Shown here piece by piece: positions 40,271-51,680 of a stretch of DNA of 64,000 nt. The DNA is from Xestospongia muta. Lineage: Eukaryota > Porifera > Demospongiae > Haplosclerida > Petrosiidae. Location of the stretch: NCBI GenBank assembly GCA_963693285.1, contig OY848919.1, positions 3,539,827 to 3,603,826 of the forward strand, written 5' to 3'. The translations under genes were made by a program, and so were the position numbers. The notes under the pieces are model-generated. The model saw nothing but the letters and a program-made list of their open reading frames with translations, was not told the origin of the DNA and ran no database searches. Positions within the stretch are counted from its first letter, which is position 1, and each line of letters starts with the position of its first letter.

Positions 40271-41303
40271 TAGTTCAAGTAATGGTATTAGTATACAATG
40301 ATGTATACTAAAATCTAAATGTCACTAGACTGCATACATGGGCAATCTATCAATGCGTGACAAGAAAATGATTGAAAATTGCAATGATAAATAAATTTGG
40401 TTTGACTAAAAGAAAGAACGATTTGTTTATTTGAATGTATTACCATCATAATGGATCACTAACTTTACTCAATGTAAACATTAGTACAAACACACAAAAA
40501 CATACTATATTAAAATATTTAGTGATAGTAATATTGTTATTAAAAAGACATTTAATATCATCAAATATTTGATCAACTATTTATTAACCATTGTTAGAAC
40601 TCTAAGTGAAAATGATACAAATATCATTGTGTAATTATGATATCATAGTTTATACAGCTAAACATTTTGATAAAAATATGAGTAAAATAATGACTCAGCA
40701 ACTAACAACATTGATTGTACTAAGTATGATATATGCAGGGCTCATTTATAGTTAGTTATTTTGAAATGAGTAAAATTTGTGTAGGCTCTTTAAGTATCTA
40801 TTATAATGTATTATTATGTATTGTAAAGGTTTCACAGCTCAATCATGGTGTTACTATGGCAACATCATAACATTCATGTACATACCTATATTAAAAGAAT
40901 ATTGAACTTCACTTATAATTAGGATAGGTAAATAAACCGAACAAATTGTGGAATACTCTTTAGTACAAATATAAAAACATTTATACATCTGGAAGTCAGA
41001 TATAAACATTATTTAGGTGAAGATGCTGTGATTCTTGATTACCTATAGTGAGTCATTCCTCCTGACAAAGTATCAGTGGGAGGTCTATGAAATCTATATT
41101 TAATACAGTAAGGAACCCTTAGACATCTGTGATCACTCAGAGAGATACCTTTTTCCCTGACTAACATTTAATACATACTTGTACGTATTAAGCTTATGAC
41201 ATTACCATGCATATAAAATTTACTTAGCTTGAATTACTCAGTGTAGGTGTGGCTAAATCTAGCTTTCTCTTGTATCAGCAATTAATAAGGGCTCTGACGG
41301 GAA
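40271..41303. other. spacer before transporter 4
   Basis: No gene. A TATAAAAT at 41212-41219 precedes the ATG by about 85-110 nt. The sequence is not that of the copy 2/3/5 promoter, so copy 4 has a different regulatory region. Confidence 0.4.
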
Positions 41304-43058
41304 ATGAAAGAAGCGATTAGAATGGATAAGTTAACAAATCTTAAAATCTATGTCAATAAAATCAGTTCCACAAGAATCATTAAGAGATATTGTACCATTT
41401 GTTGTGTTCCCTTCAAAGGAGCTTTCCTAGTGTTACTGTGGTCTTGTCTATTACATTGTCTGGATATCTATATTCCATTTCTTAGTATCATAGAGTATGG
41501 TGCCACTATGAATAAGTCTTTGAGGGATAGCTTTATTGTTTTTTTAAGTGCTAAAATTGTGACTCTTCTTCTTTATCCAGTGGCCGGTCTACTAGCAGAA
41601 ACTCTACTCACTCGATATAAAGTTATGATGATTGGTACTGTAATAGCAGTGATTGGATTAGCTCTAGTGTTATTGTCTACTATTAGTGGAACTGCCTTAA
41701 TATATAAAGGACATGACTTTATTGCTGACCCTTCAATTTATATACCAATTGTTCCTGGATTTATTATCTATCATTTTGGACTTGGTTTATTTGAAGCTAA
41801 TGCTATTCAATTTGGAACAGATCAGTTACAATTTGCTAGTAATGAAGAACTCAGTAAATTTGTTCACTGGTACTTCTGGACATTGTATGCTGTTCAAACT
41901 ACTCTTTCCTCTTTGTTAGTATTATTAACTATTTTATACTACAAGTACAAATACATTGTGTGGATTTGGGTATTTGTATCTGTTATTGCCTTTGCCTGTT
42001 CAATATTGATTGTTGTTATAATCTGCTGTTTTCATCATCATTTATTTACTGAGCCAGTGGGTCACACTAATCCAGTTAAACAGATCATTAAGGTATTGAG
42101 CTTTTCTGCACAACACAAACAACCAGTAAGACGTAGTGCCTTCACTTATGGAGAGCTACCTCCCTCCAGACTAGATCTTGGTAAAGAGAGATATGGAGGA
42201 CCATTCACAACTGAAGAAGTTGAAAATGTTAAGAGTTTTGGAAGGATTTTGTTATTGATGCTGTCCTTATTTGGATTATTGTTACTTCAGGGTTCTGATG
42301 GACAATCGGGAATTATATATTTAAACTATTATTATAGAAATGGAACTGAGTGGTTTTCATCACTTGAAATTGGAACATCATTTTATTTCATGTACTATGT
42401 CATCGTAATTGGTATTCCAGTGTACATGTGTCTACTACGACCTTGTTTACGTCATCATCTACCTAATGTGTTAAGAAAGAAAATGGGAATTGGTTTGTTA
42501 ATGATAATTGTAGTATTTACTCTCACTACTGTTTATATAGCACTGATGTATATCAGTTATACTTACAATGATGTAGTATGTTTGTCTAGTGAAAGCATTG
42601 TCAGTATATTACCAGATCCTTTTGGTTTTCATAGATATGAAATTTTTCTTATCATCACATCAGAGTTCATTAGTGGATTAAGTTACTTACTGGTGTTCCT
42701 AACTATATTGGAGTTTATCTTAGCTCAGGCTCCATGTAGTATGCAGGGTCTCCTCATTGGACTATGGTATGCCTACCAGTCACTGGCAGTAGGTGTCAGA
42801 CTAGTCTCAGTACTAACACTACAAGATGTACACTGTCACTACTGGCCCTATATTGTTAAGACAGTCTTGGCTCTAATTTCTCTTCTCCTCTATCTTCTTG
42901 TATCTCGTTCATACAAGTATCGTCAGAGAGAAGAACCCTCTAATATCAATCGCCAAGCTATTATTGAAGAGTATACAGAAAGACAGTTAATTAATGTCAG
43001 TTCTAGTTTCAATGTTGACATGAGTGACTTTTTTGCTAGAGATATTAATGTTAATTAG
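41304..43058 (+). CDS. POT/SLC15-like transporter 4 (584 aa, single exon)
   Basis: Intact POT-family copy with FEANAIQFGTDQLQF, PSRLDLGKERYGGPFTTEE and LEFILAQAPCSMQGLL (Arg to Cys in the signature). Two in-frame ATGs exist, 41304 and 41322; the second aligns with the start of the other copies (MDK for MDE) and may be the real one. The N-terminal 30 residues are unlike the others until RYCTICCVPFKGA. The tail (VDMSDFFARDINVN) is shared with copy 5, marking a second subgroup. Helix 1 lacks ExxER. Confidence 0.9.
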   Translation: MKEAIRMDKLTNLKIYVNKISSTRIIKRYCTICCVPFKGAFLVLLWSCLLHCLDIYIPFLSIIEYGATMNKSLRDSFIVFLSAKIVTLLLYPVAGLLAETLLTRYKVMMIGTVIAVIGLALVLLSTISGTALIYKGHDFIADPSIYIPIVPGFIIYHFGLGLFEANAIQFGTDQLQFASNEELSKFVHWYFWTLYAVQTTLSSLLVLLTILYYKYKYIVWIWVFVSVIAFACSILIVVIICCFHHHLFTEPVGHTNPVKQIIKVLSFSAQHKQPVRRSAFTYGELPPSRLDLGKERYGGPFTTEEVENVKSFGRILLLMLSLFGLLLLQGSDGQSGIIYLNYYYRNGTEWFSSLEIGTSFYFMYYVIVIGIPVYMCLLRPCLRHHLPNVLRKKMGIGLLMIIVVFTLTTVYIALMYISYTYNDVVCLSSESIVSILPDPFGFHRYEIFLIITSEFISGLSYLLVFLTILEFILAQAPCSMQGLLIGLWYAYQSLAVGVRLVSVLTLQDVHCHYWPYIVKTVLALISLLLYLLVSRSYKYRQREEPSNINRQAIIEEYTERQLINVSSSFNVDMSDFFARDINVN

Positions 43059-43192
43059 ATTCATAGCAAATTTAAATTTGATTGCTTGCATTTACTTTAT
43101 ATATGTTTTTTAATTTGACTGTATCTCTAGCATAATGGATCATTAACTTTTTTATCAAATAATTGATTGATATTTTTTAATTATCAAAACAT

Positions 43193-43458
43193 TTTTTCTT
43201 ATCATCACATCACAGTTGATCATTAGATTCGTTTACTTACTTGTGTTCCTGACTATACTGGAGTTTATCTTAGCTCAGGCTCCACGTAGTATGCAGGGTC
43301 TCCTCATTGGACTATGGTATGGCTACCAGTCACTAGCAGTAGTTGTCAGACTAGTCTCAGTACTAACACTACAAGATGTACACTGTCACATCGGCCCTAT
43401 AGCCAAGACAGTCTTGGCTATAGTCTCTTTGCTAGAGATGTTAATTACCTCTAAGTAA
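43193..43458 (+). pseudogene. orphan transporter C-terminal fragment
   Basis: An open fragment covering VYLLVFLTILEFILAQAP to VLTLQDVHCH, then a short deletion or substitution (HIGPIAKTV for HYWPYIVKTV) and a jump from the last helix to the GCTAGAGATGTTAAT tail of the copy 4/5 type. There is no N-terminal part. It keeps the nearly invariant DNA block of the intact genes. Confidence 0.8.
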
Positions 43459-43484
43459 ATTTAAATTTGATTGCTTTACATTTA

Positions 43485-43528
<44 letters not shown>

Positions 43529-44655
43529 TATTTATTTGAATGTATTACCATCATAATGGATCACTAACTTCACTCAATTTAAACATTAGTACAAATACAC
43601 AAACATTCTATATTAAAATATATAGTGGTAGTAATATTGTAATTAAAGAGTCACTTAATATTATCAAATAATTGATTGATATTTGTTTAATTATTTTAAT
43701 AAACTCTAAGTGAAAATGATACCAATATCATCATATAATTGTCATATCATAACCTATACAGCTAAACATATTGACAAAGATTATGAACAAAATAATTTTT
43801 TAAAGGAGAGACAACAAATATTTTATTTAATATAATAATGAGATATACAACATGTATCCTGGTCCACTAATAAGAATGCTTAATAAAGTTAATTCAAATC
43901 ATGAATATTATCAAAACAATGCATCCAATATATATATATAGCTTGGCGGGTATGTACAGGTGGGACACACACACACAAACACACACACACACGCACGCAC
44001 ATATATTATATATATATATATTATTATTATTATTATATATACAATAACGTGTATACTCTGGTATTTTGACTCATACATTAATGTTACTCAGAAAGCTAAG
44101 GTACATATAGATTTGGTTAGTAAGGTAGTGAAATTCAACATTTCATTCTTTGATTCCCAACGACATGTACATTTCACTTTGAATTAATTGCTTCAAATGA
44201 AATAATTTTCAGTGTAATTTGTTCCACTTCAAAACTACTTTTGGCCAATAATATATATATATATATATAAATCTATTCTACTGTACAATCAGATAAACAG
44301 TCAATCCAATAGTACATTAGGAATGTTAAGTAAATCTGATAGTACTTTAGGAATGAAAACAGTATGATGTTTACTTTACATACAACTTATATAACCATAT
44401 ATTGGTTAAATCAACCAATGAGTTTTTACAGTATATCTATATAGTACATTTTATCTGTTCATGCATAACATCATCTTACGTCTGTTATCCCTGAGTTTTG
44501 AGAGTTTGATTGTATGTAATTAAGTGAAGTATTATTGTTTTTTAAATATATTAAATTGATATATCATTACATTAATTGATTTCTTGACAAAAATATATAT
44601 CATATTTATCCTTAAAGTAAATTGTATTTAACTAATACAGCAACATCCTATATGA
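43459..44655. other. AT-rich spacer with microsatellites
   Basis: (AT)n at 43480-43525 and mixed CA/TA repeats at 43960-44040 and 44250-44270. No gene. Confidence 0.5.
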
Positions 44656-44934
44656 GACCATTCTACATTTTGTTAAGTTAATACATATACTTTCATGTTA
44701 TTTGATTTTATAGTTGTAATGTCAGAGCTTTTCTTCTCAAGTAAGTCAATAAATTAGGCAATAATCAACATAGTTTGAAATTCCTATGTAGAAGTTGTGG
44801 AGAATAAGGTAAGATATCATATATACATAATTTGGATGACGTGTCCTTCATACTTTAATAATTGTACAAAGGAAACGAGGTTTATAAATACTGCACACCT
44901 TCCCAGCTAAATATCACTTTGAACAGCAAGTAAA

Positions 44935-45380
44935 ATGCCGTTCATACTTTTGTTAGAGCTTTTGCTCTGCTTTTCTCTAAGAAATACAGTGGTTGCTCAA
45001 ACATGCACTAATGGATCAATTCGTTTGGTAAGTTGAATTGATGGTCTCTCATTCTATATATGTGTATATTCTTTTATATTCCAGTATAAGTAATTATTCT
45101 ACTCGAGTAGAAGTATGTGCAGGCAACATTTGGGGAACAATATGTATTGACGTTTGGGACTATGATGATGCCAGTGTTGTTTGTAGTCAACTTGGATACT
45201 CTCCTTATGGTATGTTATGAATGTATTCTCAATTGATACTACAATTATATATTTCTTTTTACAGGTGCCATACCTGCATCAGGTTATTACACTGAGTATC
45301 AGTTACCATTTGGTATTATTGATTTGAACTGTACAGGAAATGAGAGCAGTATATGAAACTGTCCATAGAATGGAACATCT
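44935..45380 (+). pseudogene. truncated duplicate of the SRCR gene 5' end
   Basis: Near copy of 51960-52410 including its TATA box and signal peptide (MPFILLLELLLCFSLRNT). It covers the first SRCR domain. The exon 2 acceptor has changed so the phase no longer fits, exon 3 has TGA at 45354 where the intact copy has TGG, and TAG at 45366 where it has TAC. Homology stops at about 45380, where transporter-array flank sequence begins. The duplicated block starts at about 44660. Confidence 0.85.
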
Positions 45381-45385
45381 ATCTG

Positions 45386-46690
45386 ACTTTTATGATCTAT
45401 ATAACAACAATCAAAGTATCTATACACATGTATTATCACACATACACATACACACATATATACTAGACATTTATAATGAACACTATACGCCCTGTAGGAG
45501 TCACATATAGTTAGTTTGTTTTGGGAGTATGTGAAATTTGTGTAGTCATTACTTAACATACTTGTAATAGCAATGTATATTAATCAATTACAATAATATT
45601 ATAGTAATTATATTACTACTGTCACTCTTAATATGATATTTCTGAAATTTACATCAGTTTATATTACCAGTCATATTACAGTGATTATTTTAACTTAAGT
45701 GAAATTTTCTAGTTGATTTGAGCCTAAAGAAAATACTCTGAGCTACAAACCAGTACTCTTTCCCTTTTGTATCTGTACAACATATGACAATGATGTTAAC
45801 AATGGAGTGTATATACATATGCTGTTTTTAATAAATAAAGCACCAAAAGAGTGTCATTAAAACGTAAATCGTATAATTTATAATTATTTTAAATAAACAA
45901 GACATTCATTTTACCTGTGTAGGATGGAGATGTTAAAGTCATTAGTTTCTTTTAGCTCCTAAAAAACTAATTGTGTAGCTATTTATCATTGTTAATATAT
46001 GTTTATTTTACCTTAATTTTATGTATCCACCATGAAGTTACATGTCATCTTATCAGTAGTAATGTTCACTTTTTATTATTCACCAAACAAAAAATTATTT
46101 ATTCGCCAAATGTTTCAACAGTTAGTTCAACTGTCATCATCAGTGGCTACATAATACACCCAGGTCTTTTTCATGTCATCTAATCAGTGATCACCATCCA
46201 TCGAATGTTCTAAAAGAATGTACTAATCACACAACTATAGAATATAATCCATTACCACATTACATTTTGAAGGGCCATATATATAGGAATGCTCTCTAGA
46301 GATGACTTGTTTTGAAGGTGTAATGCAATATGAAGAGATGCAATCATACAATTTTCAGTGCCATCAGTGTGGGGATACATATAAAACTACATATAATCGA
46401 GTGATAAATTAAACAAACCATATAATTATGTATAAAAAACGTTATATAAAAAATGAAGTAAATGTGGGGATGGTTAATAACAGGTATAATGATACAATTT
46501 ATTTAACTGGATGAGTGTGACCAAGTAGCTCAGTAAACAATTATAAGACAGCAACCAGTGGACAAATAAAGACAATAACAGATTTTAATGATACACACCA
46601 CACTTTGTATAATAGTATTACAAAATGAAAGTGTATATTGAACAACATACAATATCAGAAATACATACCTACTGAGGTATTTTGTAGTAA
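45386..46690. repeat. segmental duplicate of transporter 3 downstream flank
   Basis: Corresponds in order to 39210-40330, including the CA-repeat area and the start of the inverted transporter remnant. Relative to that copy it has about 120 bp extra at 46047-46175, bounded by ATGTCATCTTATCAG and ATGTCATCTAATCAG. Confidence 0.75.
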
Positions 46691-47010
46691 ATTGTAAGTG
46701 ATCTGCTCCAAACTGAATAGCTTTAGCTTCAAATAAAACAAGTCCAAAATGACAGATCATGAATCCAAAGACAATGTATATTACAATTGTAATGTATGTA
46801 ATGTATGTACTGTAATTGTATGTATATATTAAGTCAATATTGGCCAGGAAATTCTTGTCATAATTGAGTTCAATTCCTCCAAACAAAGACAAAAGACAAG
46901 AATACCACAGCTAATCCAATCACTGCTAATACAATACCAATCATAATAATCAAGTGAGTATAATAGATAACAACCACAGGATTAAATAGAAGAGTTATTA
47001 TTTTAGCAAC
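46490..47010 (-). pseudogene. inverted decayed transporter copy
   Basis: Minus strand. Recognisable pieces run from LVAKIITLLFNPV (helix 2) through IGIVLAVIGLAVVFLS, GFMICHFGLVLFEAKAIQFG and YVVQYTL to a TNPVK-like end, broken by stops and frameshifts. Opposite in orientation to all intact copies. Confidence 0.75.
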
Positions 47011-47129
47011 CAGAAACTAAAAAGAGGTCCCTTCAGTACAATTCAGACTAGTTGTACAACTGTAATTACAATTTTAAACAAGGTCAGTAATGATAGTTAC
47101 TGTTGTTATATTAAAAGTACTTCACAACT

Positions 47130-47737
47130 CAAAGGCGTAGGAAGATAATTTTGGGTAGGGGGGCTCCAATAAGCAAAGATATTGACAATGCACATGTATT
47201 ACTGGCAAATTTTGGAAGCCATTTTCGACAAATGCTGGTTTATAGTTCTTAGAAAAAGTCAAGAAACCTTTTGATTTTGCCTCCTGACAAACGCAACAAT
47301 AGATTTTGAGTGTTGACGAGCACACACTTATCCATGGAAACTCTTGGAACCAAGAAGGTTGTAAGTGTCTAGCATATGTCTTCAGTTGTTTACCTTTGTC
47401 TTTATGAGTGTACGTGACACCTGTATTGAATATGCTAGGTGGATGATGAGCACTGGCTTGGTCAACACAGCATGGGCATTGACAGGACTCATCCAATGAC
47501 TCCATTTGTATTTCACGCTGCTCAGATGCTTCTAATTCATCTCTAGCTCCATCAGTGGACACTGCACCTATAAATAGAAAGTGAAAATAATCCACTAGGC
47601 TAAGACAAAGCGCTTAATGAAATTTAAAACCTACTCTCAGCAGCCTCTTGGATTTGAATAGATCCCAGATCCTGAGTGCTATTTCCTTTCTTGGCAGGAG
47701 TAAAACTCAGCTTTAGTTGTTCTTTCATACAAGCCAT
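47130..47737 (-). pseudogene. N-terminal transposase fragment with TTF-type zinc-finger region
   Basis: Exons 47635-47737 and about 47130-47573, phase 1 junction. Starts MACMKEQLKLSFTPAKKG; has CQCPCC, then RHLQPSWFQEFPWI and IYCCVCQEAKSKG, FVENGFQN, the pattern of the TTF/ZMYM-like domain preceding hAT-type transposase cores. The frame then runs directly into the terminal repeat (PPYPKLSSYAFEL). The catalytic core is missing. Confidence 0.75.
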
Positions 47738-47937
47738 CTCGTGACATGTGCTAAAACGTGTGACACAACTCTACTCTAATTAGTGCACACAATCAATTAT
47801 TCAAATTGGCAACCGCGCCCAGTTAGTGCATCATTATGCATGCTAGAGCTAGGCACTGGACATACAAGCTAGGTTAGTAAGCCCAAAAAATCTAGGGGGG
47901 CTTCAGCCCCCGGAGCCCCCTGTTTCCTACGCCTATG
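47130..47937 (-). mobile_element. hAT-like DNA transposon, internally deleted (808 bp)
   Basis: The ends are inverted repeats: CAAAGGCGTAGGAA on the left and, read on the minus strand, CATAGGCGTAGGAA on the right, each followed by G-rich GGGGGGCT-type sequence. CAACT flanks both sides (47125-47129, 47938-47942) as a target duplication. Flanks of copies 2 and 3 lack the element, which gives the empty site. It encodes only an N-terminal transposase piece, so it is non-autonomous. A 5-bp duplication is short for hAT (usually 8); the hAT assignment rests on the encoded domain and the end style. Confidence 0.75.
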
Positions 47938-48037
47938 CAACTAATATATGTTCATACTATGTACATAGTGTATACTATAGAGGTTGTACTATAGTTATTA
48001 AAATATGAACATTATTAGAAGCTGACTAGACAGTAAA

Positions 48038-49783
48038 ATGGATGGCTCAACTCCACTTACAAAGAATGGCAAGAAAAGCACGTCAACAAAGTATTTATCA
48101 AAATATTTTACCATTTGTTGTGTTCCTTTCAAAGGAGCTTTCCTAGTGTTAGTGTGGTCTACTTTACTGCATTGTCTGGGATTCTATCTTCTATTTCTTA
48201 GCGTCGTAGAGAATAGGGCCAGTTTTAAACATTTGGACGCTAGGGTTGTTTTTATCGTTTCGTTAAGTGCTAAAATTGTGACTCTTCTTCTTTATCCTGT
48301 GTCTGGTTTACTAGCAGAAACACTACTCACTCGATATAAAGTTATGATAATTGGTACTGTAATAGCAGTGATTGGATTAATTGAAGTTTCATTGTCTTCT
48401 ATTGCTGGAACTATTGTAATATATCTTAATGGTAATTTTAATGATGCTATTGTCGGGTCTACAATGATACCAGGTGTTCCTGGATTTATAATCTATTATT
48501 TTGGACTTAGTTTATTTGAAGCTAATGCTATTCAATTTGGAACAGATCAGTTACAATTTGCTAGTAATGAAGAACTCAGTAAATTTGTTCACTGGTACTT
48601 CTGGACATTATATGTTGTTCAATATACTCTTTCATCTTTAATACCATTTTTGTTCTTTTTAAACGACAAATACATAGTATGGATTTGGATTTTAATATCT
48701 ATTACTGCCCTTACCTGTTCAGTAATAGCTCTCATTTTAACATGTCGCTATCGTCATCATTTATTTACTGAGCCAGTGGGTCACACTAACCCAGTGAAAC
48801 AGATTGTTAAAGTGTTGACTTTTATTAGAATACACAAACAACCAGTGAGACGTAGTGCCTTCACTTATGGAGAGCTACCTCCCTCCAGACTAGACCTAGC
48901 TAAAGAGAGATATGGAGGACCATTTACTACTGTACAAGTAGAGGATGTGAAAAGTTTTGGACGTATTTTATTATTAATGCTGACACTATTTGGATTATTG
49001 TTACTTGAGGGCTCTAATGGACAACCAGGGGATATATACTTAAACTATTACTACAGTAAGGGAACTAAAACGTTTTCATTAGTTGAAATTGGAATTTGGA
49101 TGCCATATTATTTCATGTACTATGTCATCATAATTGGTATTCCAGTGTACATGTGTCTACTACGACCTTCTTTACATTATCATCTACCTAATATGCTAAG
49201 AAAAAAAATGGGAATTGGCTTGTTATTGATAATTCTAGTATTTACTCTCACTACTGTTTATATAGCACTGATGTATATCAGTTATACTTACAATGATGTA
49301 GTATGTTTCTCTAATGAAAGCATTGTCAGTATTTTACCAGATCCTTTTGGCTTACAAGGATACAAAGTCTTTCTTCTTATCACATCAGAGCTCATCAGTG
49401 GATTAAGTTACTTACTGGTGTTCCTGACTATACTGGAGTTTATCTTAGCTCAGGCTCCACGCAGTATGCAAGGTCTTCTCATTGGACTATGGTATGCCTA
49501 CCAGTCACTGGGAGTAGTTGTCAGACTAGTCTCAGTACTAACACTACAAGATGTACACTGTCACTACTGGCCCTATATTGTCAAGACATTGTTGGCTATA
49601 GTCTCTCTTCTCTTCTATGTTCTTGTATCTCGTTGGTACAAATATCGTCAAAGAGATGAACCCTCTAATATCAATCGTCAAGCTATTATTGAAGAGTATA
49701 CAGAAAGACAACTATTAAATGCAAGTACTAGTATCAATGTTGACATGAGTAATTTTTTTGCTAGAGATATTGATGTTAATTAG
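48038..49783 (+). CDS. POT/SLC15-like transporter 5 (581 aa, single exon)
   Basis: Intact POT-family copy: SGLLAETLLTRYKVMIIGT, QFGTDQLQFASNEEL, PSRLDLAKERYGGPFTTVQ, LEFILAQAPRSMQGLL. Helix 1 (LVWSTLLHCLGFY) lacks ExxER. The tail VDMSNFFARDIDVN groups it with copy 4, while the N-terminal part and the upstream block resemble copies 2 and 3, so it looks mosaic. The TATA block reads TATAGAGG here, and a hAT-like element ends about 100 bp upstream of the ATG, so its regulation may differ. Confidence 0.9.
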   Translation: MDGSTPLTKNGKKSTSTKYLSKYFTICCVPFKGAFLVLVWSTLLHCLGFYLLFLSVVENRASFKHLDARVVFIVSLSAKIVTLLLYPVSGLLAETLLTRYKVMIIGTVIAVIGLIEVSLSSIAGTIVIYLNGNFNDAIVGSTMIPGVPGFIIYYFGLSLFEANAIQFGTDQLQFASNEELSKFVHWYFWTLYVVQYTLSSLIPFLFFLNDKYIVWIWILISITALTCSVIALILTCRYRHHLFTEPVGHTNPVKQIVKVLTFIRIHKQPVRRSAFTYGELPPSRLDLAKERYGGPFTTVQVEDVKSFGRILLLMLTLFGLLLLEGSNGQPGDIYLNYYYSKGTKTFSLVEIGIWMPYYFMYYVIIIGIPVYMCLLRPSLHYHLPNMLRKKMGIGLLLIILVFTLTTVYIALMYISYTYNDVVCFSNESIVSILPDPFGLQGYKVFLLITSELISGLSYLLVFLTILEFILAQAPRSMQGLLIGLWYAYQSLGVVVRLVSVLTLQDVHCHYWPYIVKTLLAIVSLLFYVLVSRWYKYRQRDEPSNINRQAIIEEYTERQLLNASTSINVDMSNFFARDIDVN

Positions 49784-51680
49784 CCTCATAACAAATTTAA
49801 ATTTGATTACTTGCACTTACTTATATATGTATGTTTTTTATTTGACTGTATTAATAATATATTTAATCATTAACTTTTACTCAACACATTAATATACACT
49901 AATACACATTAATATACACACGCATACACGCACACTATAAACAAACAAACACACTCACTAAATTATATTGTCACAATAAAAATTTTAATAAAGGGTCATT
50001 TCATATCATTAAATATCTGATATTTAATCATCATATTAAAGAACTCAAAATGAAAATGATACCAATATCATCATTTAATTGTCATAAACCATATTGACAA
50101 AAATATGAATAAAATAATAATACAAAAACTAATGATATTATTATTATATTGAATTCAATTAATTATATAGCACTGATGAATTTAGTTATGTAACTAACTA
50201 TACAAACAATATACTTCAAAGGGAGCCCCTTAATAGTACCAATAATAGTAATGATATTACTTTGATAACAGTCAGCACCTTAATCATAAAGATATCACAT
50301 TACTACTAATAATTATAAGAGTGATGTCATTACTATAGTACTATTGCATGTAATATTAGTGTACCTAAGAAAGGGTCTTTCCTGTAGCCTATTGTTTGTT
50401 TTGGCATGTCTATGAAGTTTGTCTAAAAATGGTAATGATGATATAACTGTATATACCAAGTCATTGAATTACTATTAAAATAAATACATTTTTAAAATAA
50501 AATGAATGACTACTAAACATCCTTACAACTGCCTATGGCAAGAAAAACCAAACATGAGATGAGTATAAAATCAATATTTTGTACATTTTAGTTGTATAAT
50601 AATAAACCTTTGGGTGTATGATTTTAACACTTTGACTGTATGATATTAACATATGCAGTTACCACTGTGGTGAGAGATTTGCACTTAATGGTTTTGATGA
50701 CTATAATATACTGTTGCATGTAATATTAGCATACAATGATGCATACAAGGCATGCCAGCAAAGTTTGTAATAGAGAGTGATAATTACTACAAAACAATGC
50801 CCATAAATGGTAATATAACTTTATGAATATGATTGAACTGCTATTAACAAGTTTAATGAATCAATAACCAAGTTTTGTTTAAACAATAATTTTTATCAAA
50901 AAGTAAAGAACTTAGTGGGTTTATACGTTTTAAATTGGATTGAAATAGGCTAAAAATTCACAAATTAAAGAAAACCTGATAAATTATTTAAAGAATATAA
51001 AAGAATTAATAATCTAATTTGTCAAACTAGTTTTTTCAATATTAACAGAGAAATACATTTAACAAATTAAAAGCCTGATAAACTACTTAAAAAATTAATT
51101 GACAAAACAAGTATAATATTTTTAAAAATATGGTTGACAAAATTAGGTTAAAATTTTAACATTAAATATTTAACAGAAAAATACATTAACTGAACAAATA
51201 TAGAAAGTTATTAAACAGACAAAAAGCAATTATTTTAATTTACAATTGACAAAACCATGTAAGACATTTAACAATTACATAGTAGTATGCAAATTACACT
51301 TAAAGAAATTCATTTTAAAAAAGATTTTAAAATTTCAATTGAAAAATTTTGAGATAATAATGTTTAAAAATGTAACAGTAAAAAGTTAATATAAAGAAAC
51401 TAAAAAGAAACAAAAATCAAGAGACCTCCACAATGTTCCCAGACATCCAGTCCAGAAAGAACCAGTGAGACTTCCAATAGAGTACATTCAGTTCAGAGAG
51501 ACAGTCCAGCATCCAAGTTCACAATTTGAGAACATAGAGAAAGAAAAATAGAGAAATAAATTAATTGCATTGCTAAACAGAAGATGGATGAATGAATTTA
51601 GAAAGGAGAGACAACTCACCTTTTCCATCAAGGCTGGCTGGTCCTACAGAGAAAGAAAAAAAAGATAGTAATAATTGAAA
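49784..51680. other. AT-rich spacer between transporter array and SRCR gene
   Basis: No gene on either strand. 50340-50800 has weak internal similarity (CATGTAATATTAG repeated). 51682-51959 is the 5' part of the block duplicated at 44660-44934. Confidence 0.45.

Noticed and set aside
47122..47595. A host gene on the minus strand
   Set aside because: The frame lies between inverted repeats with target duplications and has a transposon-type zinc-finger region; it is a transposase fragment.
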